From NCBI GenBank assembly GCA_003955985.1, contig CP033784.1:1984001-2048000 (forward strand): a stretch of 64,000 nt of DNA, read 5' to 3'. Numbering within the stretch: the first letter of the stretch is position 1; each line of letters opens with the position of its first letter. Below the pieces are notes generated by a model. The model made no database searches, was not told the DNA's origin, and saw nothing but the letters and a program-made list of their open reading frames with translations. Both the position numbers and the translations under genes were made by a program. Shown here piece after piece: positions 23,621 to 35,076 of the stretch. This DNA comes from Corynebacterium jeikeium. Lineage in GTDB: Bacteria; Actinomycetota; Actinomycetes; Mycobacteriales; Mycobacteriaceae.

Positions 23621-25450
23621 CTAGCCCTCGAGCTGCTCCCCTAGCTCCAGCCACTCCATCTCTAACTGTTCCTTTTCCTCCGCAACCTCACCAGCTCGGC
23701 GATCGAGGTCCGCCAGCTTTTGTGTGTCCAAGTTGGCTACATCAGCACTCGCTTCCGCCATCTGCGCATGCAGTTCACTTTCTTGCTGGCTGAGCTTCGC
23801 CATCTTCCGCTCCAGAGCACTCATCTTCTTCTGGACAGCATGAGCTTCCGCAGCCGAGAGCTTCGAGGTATCCTCCTCTGAAGCTGCGCCACGGGTCTGC
23901 GGACTACCGGCATTTGCTTGAGAGGCACCACCACTAGCGGCCGAGTCAGCCAGCTGTGCGCGACGCTGGAGGTACTGACTAATCCCGCCTGGCAAGTTCG
24001 TCAGCTCGCCATCGCCGAAGAGGGCCCAGGTCGAGTCGGCAATACGCTCAATCAGGTAGCGGTCGTGCGAGATGACCACCAACGTGCCCGGCCAATTGTC
24101 CAGCAGGTCTTCCAATTCCTGCAGCGTGTCAATATCCAGGTCATTCGTCGGCTCGTCGAGCAGCAGGAAGTTCGGCTCACTCATCAACACGCGTGTGAGT
24201 TGCAAGCGGCGACGCTCACCGCCGGAGAGGTCTGCGATTGGGGTGCGCTGCCGCTTCGGGGAAAAACCCAGTCGCTCCGCCAGTTGCGAGGCGCTAATCT
24301 GCTTCTTGCCCAGGTCAATGTAGGTCGCCACGTCCTCCACAGCGTCGAGCACACGCATATCCAGCGGCAGATCATCGAGCTCCTGTCGCAGCCAACCCAG
24401 ACGCACCGTCTTGCCCTCAATCCGCTTGCCATCGCTTAAGGGGTAGTCTCCCGCCAATGCGCGCAACAAAGTCGTCTTACCCGAGCCGTTGACACCGACC
24501 AGGCCAATGCGCTCGCCGGGGGCCAGACGCCACGTGACGTCGTTAAGCAATTCCCTACCATCGGGCGTTTCCAGGGACGCATGCTCTAGCTCTACGACCA
24601 CCTTGCCCTGTCGACGCTGCGAAAACGCCATCAACTCCACGGAATCACGCGGCGCCGGGACATCGGCGATGAGAGCCTCAGCTGCTTCGATGCGGTAGCG
24701 AGGCTTCGAGGTGCGGGCCGGCGCACCCCGGCGCAACCACGCGAGTTCCTTACGCGCAAGGTTCTGGCGACGCTGCTCGGCGGCATCGGCTTGGCGCGCA
24801 CGCTCGGCACGCGCGAACGTCCAGTCGTTGTAACCGCCATCGTAAAAATCGACGGTGCCATCGTGGACTTCCCACGTCTTCGTGGCAACGGTATCCAGGA
24901 ACCAACGATCGTGCGTGACGACGACCAGGGCTGCCCGGCGCGAAAGAACATGATCGGCCAACCACTGCACACCCTCAATATCGAGGTGGTTCGTTGGCTC
25001 ATCGAGAATGAGCAGATCCAGATCTCGGACCAGCGCGGCCGCCAGGTTAACGCGACGGCGCTCACCACCGGAGAGATTGGCGACCTTGGTATCCATACCG
25101 AGGTCATTGATACCGATGCCATCGAGGACCTCGCGGATGGAAGCGTTACCCGCCCACTCGTGTTCAGCGAGTCCCAGCGGTGCAATGACGCACTCAAACA
25201 CGGTGGAATTCGGGTCGAGCTCGGCGCCCTGGGTGACATGCGCCATGGCCATGTCGTTGGCTCGCGAAATACGTCCGGAGTCCGCTGGCTCCACGCCTGC
25301 CAGAATCTTCAGCAGTGTGGACTTGCCGCCACCGTTCAAACCGACAACACCGATGCGGTCGCCCTCTTGAACGCCGAGGCTGACGCCGTCGAGCAGAGTC
25401 TTGAGCCCGAAGGACTTAGAAATATTCTCGCAATTAATCAGATTCGCCAT
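23621..25450 (-). CDS. ABC-F family ATPase (Uup/EttA type)
   Basis: 609 residues, no membrane segments, two nucleotide-binding domains: Walker A GLNGGGKST (about 37) and GVNGSGKTT (about 318), signatures NLSGGERRRV and DLSGGERRRLQ, Walker B LLILDEPTNHLD and FLLLDEPTNDLD. A linker rich in Arg lies between them. The C-terminus (about 540-605) is a coiled coil (ALERKMAKLSQQESELHAQM), as in Uup. ABC-F proteins act on the ribosome to resolve stalled states. The N-terminus overlaps the upstream Nudix gene by 17 bases. Confidence 0.92.
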   Translation of the reverse strand: MANLINCENISKSFGLKTLLDGVSLGVQEGDRIGVVGLNGGGKSTLLKILAGVEPADSGRISRANDMAMAHVTQGAELDPNSTVFECVIAPLGLAEHEWAGNASIREVLDGIGINDLGMDTKVANLSGGERRRVNLAAALVRDLDLLILDEPTNHLDIEGVQWLADHVLSRRAALVVVTHDRWFLDTVATKTWEVHDGTVDFYDGGYNDWTFARAERARQADAAEQRRQNLARKELAWLRRGAPARTSKPRYRIEAAEALIADVPAPRDSVELMAFSQRRQGKVVVELEHASLETPDGRELLNDVTWRLAPGERIGLVGVNGSGKTTLLRALAGDYPLSDGKRIEGKTVRLGWLRQELDDLPLDMRVLDAVEDVATYIDLGKKQISASQLAERLGFSPKRQRTPIADLSGGERRRLQLTRVLMSEPNFLLLDEPTNDLDIDTLQELEDLLDNWPGTLVVISHDRYLIERIADSTWALFGDGELTNLPGGISQYLQRRAQLADSAASGGASQANAGSPQTRGAASEEDTSKLSAAEAHAVQKKMSALERKMAKLSQQESELHAQMAEASADVANLDTQKLADLDRRAGEVAEEKEQLEMEWLELGEQLEG

Positions 25451-25949
25451 GATGAGTATTTATTGTGCCCCATTCGACGTTGCCAAGCACACGCCGAACA
25501 TACCAAGCCACCGGCAGCTCCTCGAACTGCTCTCGGGTTACCCATTTAAATTCCGGATGCTCGCCGCTGAGCTGGACATTCTGCGTGTCGTCGGCCTCGC
25601 GTACTAGAAAGGTCACCGTGTGGAAGCGGAAATTCTCCCCGCCCAAGTCCGGATTGGAATAATGGGCAAATTCGCTGACCTCCGCTGCGCGCAAGCCGGC
25701 CTCTTCACGCAGTTCGCGCACAGCGGCCTCCACGGGCTCCTCCCCCGCGTCTAGCTTGCCACCGGGCAAATCCCACTGGCCCCCGAGGAAGCCCTCGTAT
25801 TCACGCAGCAGAAGCAGCAAACGGTCACCGCGGAAAACTATGCAGTTGCACACCCAGCCGTCGTCGTCAGGCCAGAACTTAGTCCAAGCCAGGCTGCGCG
25901 GTTCGCGCCGGCCGATCTCGGCCCTACTGGGGGTGTCATCACGGTGCAT
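25434..25949 (-). CDS. NUDIX hydrolase
   Basis: 171 residues. Complete Nudix box GGKLDAGEEPVEAAVRELREEAGL (in pieces G-x5-E-x7-REL-REEAG; about residues 63-86), which binds Mg2+ and hydrolyses a nucleoside diphosphate linked to another group. The substrate cannot be told. ATG at 25949, 32 bases after the end of ksgA. It overlaps the start of the ABC-F gene, so the three genes probably form one transcript. Confidence 0.88.
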   Translation of the reverse strand: MHRDDTPSRAEIGRREPRSLAWTKFWPDDDGWVCNCIVFRGDRLLLLLREYEGFLGGQWDLPGGKLDAGEEPVEAAVRELREEAGLRAAEVSEFAHYSNPDLGGENFRFHTVTFLVREADDTQNVQLSGEHPEFKWVTREQFEELPVAWYVRRVLGNVEWGTINTHHGESD

Positions 25950-25981
25950 GGGGAAAGATCGCCTGTCCTTTATTAAAAGCG

Positions 25982-26887
25982 CTAGTCTCGTGAGACCTCA
26001 GCGAGGCGAACGAAATCGGCAATTTCGAGCTTCTCTCCTCGCTGCTTGGGGTCAATCCCCGCTGCCATAAGCGCTTCTTCGGCTGCGGCACCAGATCCGT
26101 AAATCCCCGATAGGGCCGCACGGAGGGTCTTGCGACGTTGCGCAAAAGCAGCGTCGATAAGCGGGAAAAGGCGCGCGCGAAATTGCGGCGAAATCTCCCA
26201 CGGAGCCTCGGGGGCATCGGCGGCATTGGAGTTCTCAGGAGCGTCGGAGCGGGCGTAGCAGTCAATGCGCACAAGCCCGGAATCAACCTTCGGGACCGGC
26301 CAAAAGACGTGCGGACCAATGGCACCGGCGCGACGCACTGTGCCGTAGTAGGCGGCCTTGACGCTGGGGACGCCGTAAATCTTGGAGCCCGGCTGAGCCG
26401 CCAGCCGGTCAGCGACCTCAGACTGCACCATCACGAGCACGCGGCGGATGGTGGGGAGCTCGGCAAGCATGTGCAGCAGCACCGGTACAGAAACGTTGTA
26501 TGGCAGATTGGCCACCAGCGCATCTGGGGCGGTCCGAAAGTCCTCGCGACTGACTTTCAACGCATCTTTCTCAATGAGCTCTAGCGCGCAGCCGTCAGCG
26601 CGCTCAGCGACTGTCTGGGGCAAACGCTCCGCCAACCGAGAATCGATTTCAACAGCCGCGGCGCGGCCGCAGTGTTCGAGCAGCCCGAGGGTCAGCGAGC
26701 CCAAGCCGGGGCCAACCTCAACAGGGTAGGAATCCTCCGGCAAGTCCGCCGCAGCGACAATTCGACGCACGGTGTTGGCGTCGTGGACGAAGTTCTGCCC
26801 CAATTTCTTCGTCGGGACAATATCCAACTGCGCCGCCAAGTCGCGTACTTCGACCGGCCCCAAGAAAGAAACTTCTGCTTTAGTCAC
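25982..26887 (-). CDS. ksgA: 16S rRNA (adenine1518/1519-N6)-dimethyltransferase
   Basis: 301 residues. Methylates two adjacent adenines in helix 45 of 16S rRNA late in 30S assembly. Seen: [18 protein letters not shown] at the N-terminus, the SAM-binding motif [11 protein letters not shown], and the catalytic [15 protein letters not shown]. The C-terminal helical domain contains [18 protein letters not shown] at 26887. The order rpf2-ksgA with tatD and metG upstream is the standard actinobacterial cluster. Confidence 0.96.
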   Translation of the reverse strand: MTKAEVSFLGPVEVRDLAAQLDIVPTKKLGQNFVHDANTVRRIVAAADLPEDSYPVEVGPGLGSLTLGLLEHCGRAAAVEIDSRLAERLPQTVAERADGCALELIEKDALKVSREDFRTAPDALVANLPYNVSVPVLLHMLAELPTIRRVLVMVQSEVADRLAAQPGSKIYGVPSVKAAYYGTVRRAGAIGPHVFWPVPKVDSGLVRIDCYARSDAPENSNAADAPEAPWEISPQFRARLFPLIDAAFAQRRKTLRAALSGIYGSGAAAEEALMAAGIDPKQRGEKLEIADFVRLAEVSRD

Positions 26888-26952
26888 AGTTAGATACTAC
26901 GGGGTCAACACAAAAAATAGGCTTAGCTCGTTCTGTCTAGACGGAACTAGCT

Positions 26953-28271
<1,319 letters not shown>

Positions 28272-29096
28272 TTAAATGCCGTACACCCGACGTGCGTTAT
28301 CCGTCAAAATCTGTGCCATCTCCTCCGCCCCGATTTCTCGGGCCGCGGCCATCGCACGCGCCTGATGACCGATAAAAGTGGACTCGTTGCGCGCACCTCG
28401 GAAAGGCTCCGCGGTCATGTACGGGGCATCGGTTTCCACCAGCAGCTGCTCCGCCGGCGCCTCAGCCACAGCCTGCCGCAGGTAATCATTGCGTTTGAAG
28501 GTCACGTTGCCAGTAAAACTCAGCAGGTAACCACGTGTAATGGCCTCGCGGGCAACCTCGATGGGCGAGGAGAAACAGTGCAAAATAACCGTATTGTCAT
28601 AGCCGTCCAGCGCCGCCATCAGGTCTTCATCGGCGTCGCGGTTATGAATCATCAACGGCTTGCCGACGGTTGCTGCGAGCTCCATATGCCACTGCAACGC
28701 AGCCAGCTGTTCGCTCTTCGACGCGCAGCCGTCGAGGGAATCCAGCCAGTACCAATCCAATCCCGTCTCCCCCACGGCCACAACCCTGGGGTCGGCAGCC
28801 ATTTCGGTTAAGCGGGCCTTGGCGTCGTCGTCAAGCTCGTGCGCGCGCGTCGGATGGATGGCGGCGGCGGCCCAGACGTTGGGGTGCGCGTGCGCGGCGG
28901 CAAAGGCCAGTTCGGTTTCCGGCATGCCGTCGCCGACCGTGCAGACTCCGACGACGCCCGCTGCGGCGGCCCGGTCCATGAGAGCCGCAATCTCCTCCGG
29001 AGTTTGCGCCCCACAGGACGCGAGATGCGTGTGGGCGTCAAACAGCGGAGTGAGATACTCCGCGGGTTCTGCAATCTTGCGTTTGCGCTTTCCCAT
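28272..29096 (-). CDS. tatD: TatD-family metal-dependent deoxyribonuclease
   Basis: 274 residues with the amidohydrolase TIM-barrel markers: LFDAHTHLAS (first two metal His), AVGETGLDWYWLDS (metal Glu), MIHNRDADEDL, TVILHCFSS, and LVETDAPYM near the C-terminus (metal Asp). Acts as a 3'-5' exonuclease in DNA quality control. Starts 15 bases after metG ends and is likely cotranscribed with it. Confidence 0.94.
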   Translation of the reverse strand: MGKRKRKIAEPAEYLTPLFDAHTHLASCGAQTPEEIAALMDRAAAAGVVGVCTVGDGMPETELAFAAAHAHPNVWAAAAIHPTRAHELDDDAKARLTEMAADPRVVAVGETGLDWYWLDSLDGCASKSEQLAALQWHMELAATVGKPLMIHNRDADEDLMAALDGYDNTVILHCFSSPIEVAREAITRGYLLSFTGNVTFKRNDYLRQAVAEAPAEQLLVETDAPYMTAEPFRGARNESTFIGHQARAMAAAREIGAEEMAQILTDNARRVYGI

Positions 29097-29111
29097 ACCT
29101 CTACTGTGCCC

Positions 29112-30938
29112 CTACTTCACCTGTGCCCACTCAGGGCCGTGCTCAGCCAACTCAGCGTCGAGCTTGGTGAAAATCGGCTTCGGCTTGGCCAGCGCCGTAC
29201 CCGGCTCAATGTCGAAGCGACGCCAGGCGGCCTTCTGATTGACGTAGTCACCAGTGATGATTGGGTAGCTCCTGCCCTCTGCCGGCAGGTCTGCGCCGAC
29301 CGGTTCGACCGGCATGTCGTCCTGGACTTCCTGCACTTCCGGCATTGCGGCCCAGATGCCCTCGCCGCCCAGGGTCTCGAAGACCTTCTGCGCGCTTTCC
29401 GGCAGGTACGGGGTCAGCAGGACATTGGCGTCGCTGACTACCTGCAGTGCTGTCCACAGCACGGTGGCCAGGCGCTCGCGCTGAGACTCATCCTTGGCTA
29501 GCTTCCACGGCTCCTGCGCAGCAATGTAGGCGTTGGCCTCTCCGACCAGGTGCATTGCGGCAGTGATACCAGCGCGGAAGCGGGACAGTGCGAGTGCGTC
29601 GCCGACCTCGGCGAAGGAACGCTCAGCCAGGTCGAGCAGTTCACGGTCAGCGTCAGTGAGTTCGCCCGGAGTTGGCACCTCACCGAAGTTCTTGAAAGCC
29701 ATGGACACGGTGCGGTTGACCAGGTTGCCCCAGGAGTTGGCCAGCTCGTTATTCACACGGCGGACGAACTCATCCCAGGTGAAGTCGGTGTCCTGGTTCT
29801 CCGGGCCTGCCATTGCGATGAAGTAGCGCAGCGGATCCGGGCCGAACTCCGCTAGGAAGTCCTTCACATAGATGACAACGCCCTTGGAAGAGGAGAACTT
29901 CGAGCCTGACATGGTCAGGTACTCCGAGGAGACGACCTCCGTCGGCAGGTTCAACTCACCGAGCTCCCCGACCTCGCCCCCGCGGGAGCCCTCGCCACGG
30001 TAGCCCAGCAGCTCAGCCGGCCAAATCTGGGAGTGGAAAGTGATGTTGTCCTTGCCCATGAAGTAGTAAGACAGCGCCTCCGGGTCATTCCACCACTTAC
30101 GCCACGCTTCCGGGTCGCCAATGCGCCAGGCCCACTCGATGGAAGCGGATAGGTAACCGACGACAGCGTCGAACCAAACGTAGAGTTTCTTGGTTCCGTT
30201 TTCCGACCAGCCCTCCAGCGGAATCGGAACACCCCAGTCAATGTCACGGCTCATTGCGCGTGGACGGATGTCCTTCAGGATGTTCAGGGAGAATTTCAGT
30301 ACATTTGGGCGCCAGTCCTTGCGCTCTTGAAGCCACTCGGTCAAGGCCTCTGCCAGCGCTGGCAGGTCTAGCAGGAAGTGCTCAGTTTCAACGAACTTCG
30401 GGGTCTCGCCGTTGATTTTCGACACCGGATCGATCAGATCGGCCGGGTCAAGCTGGTTACCGCAGTTGTCACACTGATCACCGCGGGCACCGGACGCACC
30501 ACAGATTGGGCAGGTACCTTCGATGTAACGATCCGGCAGCGTCCGACCTGTCGACGGGGAAATCGCACCCATCGTGGTCTGCTTGACCATGTAACCGTTT
30601 TCGTAGAGCCCGCGGAAGAGCTCCTGGACAATCGCGTAGTGGTTGCGCGTGGTAGTGCGCGTAAACAGGTCGTAGGAAAGCCCCAAACCCGCGAGGTCCT
30701 GCACAATCTGGCGGTTGTAACGGTCGGCCAATTCCTGGACAGAAACGCCTTCCTTCTCCGCTTGCACAAGCAGCGGCGTGCCATGCTCATCAGTACCGGA
30801 GACCATCAGCACGTCATTGCCAATCATTCGCTGGTAGCGAGCGAAAACGTCCGAGGGGACTCCGAAACCTGCAACATGGCCGATATGTCGCGGACCGTTA
30901 GCGTACGGCCACGCAACTGCTGTGAAAATGCGAGACAT
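29112..30938 (-). CDS. metG: Methionyl-tRNA synthetase
   Basis: 608 residues from ATG 30938; an upstream in-frame extension of 34 codons lacks family similarity and overlaps the divergent promoter, so it is rejected. Class I synthetase: HIGH-type [11 protein letters not shown] at residues ~10-20, zinc knuckle [18 protein letters not shown], and KMSKS-type KFSSSKGVV. The C-terminal anticodon-binding helical domain is present, without the extra tRNA-binding domain of longer forms. Charges tRNA-Met, including the initiator tRNA at 10.2 kb. Confidence 0.96.
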   Translation of the reverse strand: MSRIFTAVAWPYANGPRHIGHVAGFGVPSDVFARYQRMIGNDVLMVSGTDEHGTPLLVQAEKEGVSVQELADRYNRQIVQDLAGLGLSYDLFTRTTTRNHYAIVQELFRGLYENGYMVKQTTMGAISPSTGRTLPDRYIEGTCPICGASGARGDQCDNCGNQLDPADLIDPVSKINGETPKFVETEHFLLDLPALAEALTEWLQERKDWRPNVLKFSLNILKDIRPRAMSRDIDWGVPIPLEGWSENGTKKLYVWFDAVVGYLSASIEWAWRIGDPEAWRKWWNDPEALSYYFMGKDNITFHSQIWPAELLGYRGEGSRGGEVGELGELNLPTEVVSSEYLTMSGSKFSSSKGVVIYVKDFLAEFGPDPLRYFIAMAGPENQDTDFTWDEFVRRVNNELANSWGNLVNRTVSMAFKNFGEVPTPGELTDADRELLDLAERSFAEVGDALALSRFRAGITAAMHLVGEANAYIAAQEPWKLAKDESQRERLATVLWTALQVVSDANVLLTPYLPESAQKVFETLGGEGIWAAMPEVQEVQDDMPVEPVGADLPAEGRSYPIITGDYVNQKAAWRRFDIEPGTALAKPKPIFTKLDAELAEHGPEWAQVK

Positions 30939-31064
30939 ATCTAACAGGGTAATAGATGACCTGCCATCGCGATGAACTGTGCCCCTTACGGAGTCCTCAT
31001 GAAGTCCACATGAACTGTCCCCTACCATCATCGCACGCATGCGCAGTCACTACGCTTATGTCCT

Positions 31065-32306
31065 ATGTCCACTCGGTCTACCTCCTCCGGCTCGGCTGCT
31101 GACTTCACTTCGCGTGCGACCACTGCGCTGGCGCGTCTTATCGCTGCCGGTCATCGTCCCGCCGCGCTCATCGGCTCCTGGTTCGGTTATCGCGCGGTTC
31201 TCGCCGCCAACGTCGAGCTCACTGCCTGCGAGTCGGCAGCGCTTTTCACCATCCCCGACCCCGATGCGTGGATCTTTGGGTTCCGCCCCTACTCCGGCAC
31301 CAGCGCGCACGGGGTCGCTACCTGCGTCGCGTTGCTTGCCGACGACGGCACGTGGCATTTCGACGGCCCCGGCACCGGTGACCCCTTCAATCCGGATTTC
31401 CAAGCCCTTCAGGAGGCCATCAACTACTCGCACGAAGACACGCGTGCCGACGCGCTCCCCGCGGCCACACCACTGGAGTGGGATCAGGGCGACCGAGAAC
31501 ACCACCAGCTTGCGGTGGAGAACTGTAAGGAGGCAATTGCCGCAGGCGAGGTGTACCAAACCTGCATTTCCACACGCTTTCACGCGGAGCTGGCAGCGAG
31601 CGACTCTGCACTAGCCCACGCCGGTGCGTGGTTTTCCTCCCGCGTGGCGCGGTATCAGCCGGCTCGAGCAGCATTCTTGCCCGGCAACCTCGACGCTGGA
31701 ATTCCAATCCTGGCCTCGCTGAGTCCCGAGGAGTTCCTCATCCGCGCAGGCACAAGCGTGACTGAAACTCCCATCAAAGGCACGATTCCCGCTGGCCGGC
31801 CCCCGAACGAGTTATTGCGCAGCGACAAGGATGTCGCCGAGAACATCATGATTGTCGACCTGGTGCGCCATGACCTCGGTCAAGTTGCCAAGACCGGCAC
31901 CGTGAAGGTCACAGACCTGCTCAGTGTGCGTCCGGCACCGGGCGTGTGGCACCTCTTTTCCACAGTTTCCGCGGAACTTCCCGATCAGCTCAGCCACGCT
32001 GAACTAATCGAAGCCTGCTTCCCACCGGCCTCAGTCACCGGTACACCGAAGCTGCGAGCAATTGAGCTTCTGCGCGAGTGGGAACCCGAACCCCGTGGCG
32101 CTCACTGCGGCGCGATTGGTGCGGCCCACGGTGATGCACTTGAGCTCAATGTCGGTATTCGTACCGCTGAGTACACAAAAGACCCGAACTCGGGGAGAGT
32201 TCGGGTCGAAGCTGGCATCGGCGGTGGCATCACCATCGGGTCTACACCCGAGGGCGAATGGGCCGAGATTGAGGCCAAGGCCGCACCGCTGCTGTTGGAA
32301 AGCTAG
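31065..32306 (+). CDS. pabB: Aminodeoxychorismate synthase component I (PabB-like chorismate-binding enzyme)
   Basis: 413 residues. The C-terminal half is the chorismate-binding domain: [50 protein letters not shown], and [19 protein letters not shown] with the conserved catalytic residues. The N-terminal part is short and divergent. With a PabA glutaminase it makes 4-amino-4-deoxychorismate for folate. PabA and PabC are not in the window. Anthranilate synthase TrpE is the near alternative, but the PIKGT block with Lys is the PabB form. Divergent from metG; the stop overlaps the end of the convergent BCCT gene by 4 bases. Confidence 0.88.
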   Translation: MSTRSTSSGSAADFTSRATTALARLIAAGHRPAALIGSWFGYRAVLAANVELTACESAALFTIPDPDAWIFGFRPYSGTSAHGVATCVALLADDGTWHFDGPGTGDPFNPDFQALQEAINYSHEDTRADALPAATPLEWDQGDREHHQLAVENCKEAIAAGEVYQTCISTRFHAELAASDSALAHAGAWFSSRVARYQPARAAFLPGNLDAGIPILASLSPEEFLIRAGTSVTETPIKGTIPAGRPPNELLRSDKDVAENIMIVDLVRHDLGQVAKTGTVKVTDLLSVRPAPGVWHLFSTVSAELPDQLSHAELIEACFPPASVTGTPKLRAIELLREWEPEPRGAHCGAIGAAHGDALELNVGIRTAEYTKDPNSGRVRVEAGIGGGITIGSTPEGEWAEIEAKAAPLLLES

Positions 32307-34015
32307 TTGCGCAATTTACGAGCACGGCGGCGCTCGCGCTGTTCGGCCGCTTCCGCCAAGCGGCGCTCACGAGCCATGCGCAGGGCAAACTGACGCTGTT
32401 CCTTGTCATCGAGGTACATCGGATCGTCGGAAAGCCCCTTAACCAGCGAAACCATCAGCGCCAAGATAACAATGACGAACGGGCTTGCCGCCAAAATGGT
32501 GATGTTCTGCAGGTTCGACAGGGCATCGCTGCCACCGGTGACCAATAGGACGATGGCAATCAGAGCGGTGAAAATACCCCACATAGCAGTGACCGTGCGC
32601 GACGCTGTGAGTCGACCGAACTGACTCATGGTACCCATCACCGTGGAGGCGGAGTCTGCCGAGGTAATGAAGAAGGTAGCCAGCAGAATCATTGCGATAG
32701 CGGAGGTAATCGCGCCACCCGGCAAGGATTCCAGCAGATTGAACAGCTGACTCTCGGCCGAACCGTCACCGTAGATGGACGCACCCTGCTGCTCGTGGGT
32801 AATGGCGGTGCCACCAAAGATGGAGAACCACACTGCAGAGACAATCGACGGAACGGCGACGACGGTGAAGACGAACTCACGGATAGTACGGCCGCGAGAA
32901 ATACGTGCGATGAACATACCGACAAACGGCGACCATGAGATCCACCAGGCCCAGTAGAAAATTGTCCAGGAAGAGAGCCATTCACCGGCGGTGCCGTCAG
33001 CGGAAGCACTGGAGCGGGAGGCCATCTCAAAGAAGGAATCCAGGTAGCTGCCAATAGAGGTCGGAATCAGGTTCAGAATCACCACGGTAGGGCCGAGGAC
33101 CAACACCAGCAGAGCCAGCAGACCTGCGGCAACCATGTTGAAGTTCGAGATGTACTGAATTCCCTTGCCCACGCCCGACAGTGCAGAGACCAAGAAGGCA
33201 CAGCCCAGAACGAGAATAAGACCAATCCACAAAGGTGCGCCCTTGATGGCGTTGAACCCGTTGATTTCCAAACCGGCGGAAATCTGAAGTACGCCCACAC
33301 CGAGAGAGGCTGCCGTACCGAAGACGGTGGCAAAAATCGCAAGCGCGTCGATAAGCTTGCCCAACCGCCCCTCAGCGCGACGCGCGCCGATGAGCGGGAT
33401 GAACGCCGCCGAAATCAGCTGCTTTCGGCCGAGGCGGTAGGTCGAGTAAGCAATTGCGAGACCGACGATGGCGTAGAGCGACCACGGGTGCAGAGTCCAG
33501 TGGAACATCGTCGAAGCCATGGCGGTACCGACTTCCTTCGGCTGGTGGCCCGGCACGCCATCGCGATAGAAGGTCAGCGGCTCAGCGACACCGTAGAACA
33601 TCAGACCGATGCCCATACCGGCGGCGAACATCATCGCAATCCAGCTAGGCGTGGAAAACTCTGGTTTCTCGTTGTCCTTGCCCAAGCGGATGTGACCGAA
33701 CTTGGAAATCGCGATGGACACAATGAAGAAGACAAAGACGGTACTGGCCAAGATAAACAGCCAGCCGATGTTCTCCACGACCCAGTTCAGAGAGCTAGAT
33801 GCAAACGTCGAGAAACTATCCGGCCACGCCAGGCCCCAGACGATGATTGCCAGAATTGCGACAACGGCGGGGATGGTAACCCCGAGGTTCACGGGAGCGT
33901 GAGAATCGTCGGCCCTGACTTCGCCGACGACTGACTCCCCTACTTCTTGTTGTATTTCATGCTCTGGTGGATTCGTCATTCCTCCACCATGTCCACCATT
34001 GACCTGGGATTTCAA
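32303..34015 (-). CDS. BCCT-family transporter (betaine/ectoine/choline type)
   Basis: 570 residues, 12 membrane helices. Family core [15 protein letters not shown] and the Trp-rich helix 8 segment [27 protein letters not shown]. An acidic N-terminal extension precedes helix 1. The tail is strongly basic ([25 protein letters not shown]), as in the osmosensing BetP, where the C-terminus senses K+. It most likely imports compatible solutes with Na+; corynebacteria have several (BetP, EctP, LcoP) and which one this is cannot be decided. Convergent with pabB. Confidence 0.9.
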   Translation of the reverse strand: MKSQVNGGHGGGMTNPPEHEIQQEVGESVVGEVRADDSHAPVNLGVTIPAVVAILAIIVWGLAWPDSFSTFASSSLNWVVENIGWLFILASTVFVFFIVSIAISKFGHIRLGKDNEKPEFSTPSWIAMMFAAGMGIGLMFYGVAEPLTFYRDGVPGHQPKEVGTAMASTMFHWTLHPWSLYAIVGLAIAYSTYRLGRKQLISAAFIPLIGARRAEGRLGKLIDALAIFATVFGTAASLGVGVLQISAGLEINGFNAIKGAPLWIGLILVLGCAFLVSALSGVGKGIQYISNFNMVAAGLLALLVLVLGPTVVILNLIPTSIGSYLDSFFEMASRSSASADGTAGEWLSSWTIFYWAWWISWSPFVGMFIARISRGRTIREFVFTVVAVPSIVSAVWFSIFGGTAITHEQQGASIYGDGSAESQLFNLLESLPGGAITSAIAMILLATFFITSADSASTVMGTMSQFGRLTASRTVTAMWGIFTALIAIVLLVTGGSDALSNLQNITILAASPFVIVILALMVSLVKGLSDDPMYLDDKEQRQFALRMARERRLAEAAEQRERRRARKLRN

Positions 34016-34139
34016 CTCAGGATGTGGATTCTCTCAGGTTTTCCTCATTTCCCGTCTGAATTACAAAACTCCCAATAACGACGTTTCCCCTGTTCACCGT
34101 CGGGTGCCGAGGAATTTTCCGCCACAAAGTAACAATCAG

Positions 34140-35051
34140 TTAACGATTTTCGTCCCGAGCTGCTAAAACGGCCTGGTAGAGATCTCGATGCTTCGTCATT
34201 CCCGCCTCTGCTGCAACCTGCTTCGCGGCATCCTTCAGTCGCATGCCATCAGCCACGAGCTCCTCCACGCGGTCAACCAAGCCCTCCGTGGATACCTCCG
34301 TTGCCTGCTGCCCCGCGCCTTCAATCACCACCGTAATTTCGCCGCGGACACCTTCCTCCGCCCACGCAGCCAGCTCTCCCAGCGTCGCACGGCGAGTCTC
34401 TTCAAAACGCTTGGTCAGCTCACGGCTTACCGACGCGCGCCGCTCCTCACCCAAAATCTCCGCGGCATCGGCCAACGTAACAGCCAACCGATGCGGCGAC
34501 TCAAAGAAACAACAGGCCCGCTTCTCTGTCTTCAGTGATTCCAGCCAGATCCGGCGCGCCCCCTGTTTACGAGGTGCAAAACCATCGAAGCAAAAGTGGC
34601 CGACGCCCAACCCGCTGAGAGCCAATGCGGTAGTCACCGCGCTCGGCCCCGGTACGCAGGACACGGGCACGCCCGCGTCGTGAGCAGCCGCCACCACAGC
34701 CAGGCCAGGATCCGACACCACCGGCATCCCCGCATCGGTCACCACAATGACTTTCTGTCCCGCCTTCGCCGCCTGAATCAGCGACTCAGTGCGGCTCTCT
34801 TCGTTGTGATCGAAGTTTGAAACAAACTTCCCCTTGGGGGAAATGCCCAGCGCTGTGGCCAGGTTGCGTGCTCGCCTGGTGTCTTCCGCGGCGATGATAT
34901 CGGCGTCGATAAGCGCACCGCGCAAGCGGTCGGAGGCATCGGCGATATTGCCCAGCGGCGTTGCCACCAGAGTGATGCCAGGGGCCAGCGTCATTGCCTC
35001 GCTAAGAGGCGCGTTCTCGTGCGGTTGGAAGTTCGATGCCGAATGCGTCAT
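34140..35051 (-). CDS. rsmI: 16S rRNA (cytidine1402-2'-O)-methyltransferase
   Basis: 303 residues from ATG 35051. The frame extends 75 codons further but into the divergent pmt gene, so that part is rejected; ATG 34994 (MTLAPG) is an alternative. Tetrapyrrole-methylase fold: LVATPLGNIADASDRLRGAL, IAAEDTRRARNLA, KFVSNFDHNEESR, VVTDAGMPVVSDPG and CVPGPSAVTTALALSGL. Methylates the ribose of C1402 in the decoding centre. Divergent from pmt with 25 bases between starts, an arrangement common in corynebacteria. Confidence 0.93.
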   Translation of the reverse strand: MTHSASNFQPHENAPLSEAMTLAPGITLVATPLGNIADASDRLRGALIDADIIAAEDTRRARNLATALGISPKGKFVSNFDHNEESRTESLIQAAKAGQKVIVVTDAGMPVVSDPGLAVVAAAHDAGVPVSCVPGPSAVTTALALSGLGVGHFCFDGFAPRKQGARRIWLESLKTEKRACCFFESPHRLAVTLADAAEILGEERRASVSRELTKRFEETRRATLGELAAWAEEGVRGEITVVIEGAGQQATEVSTEGLVDRVEELVADGMRLKDAAKQVAAEAGMTKHRDLYQAVLAARDENR

Positions 35052-35076
35052 GATTCCATAGCTTAAACTGACATTC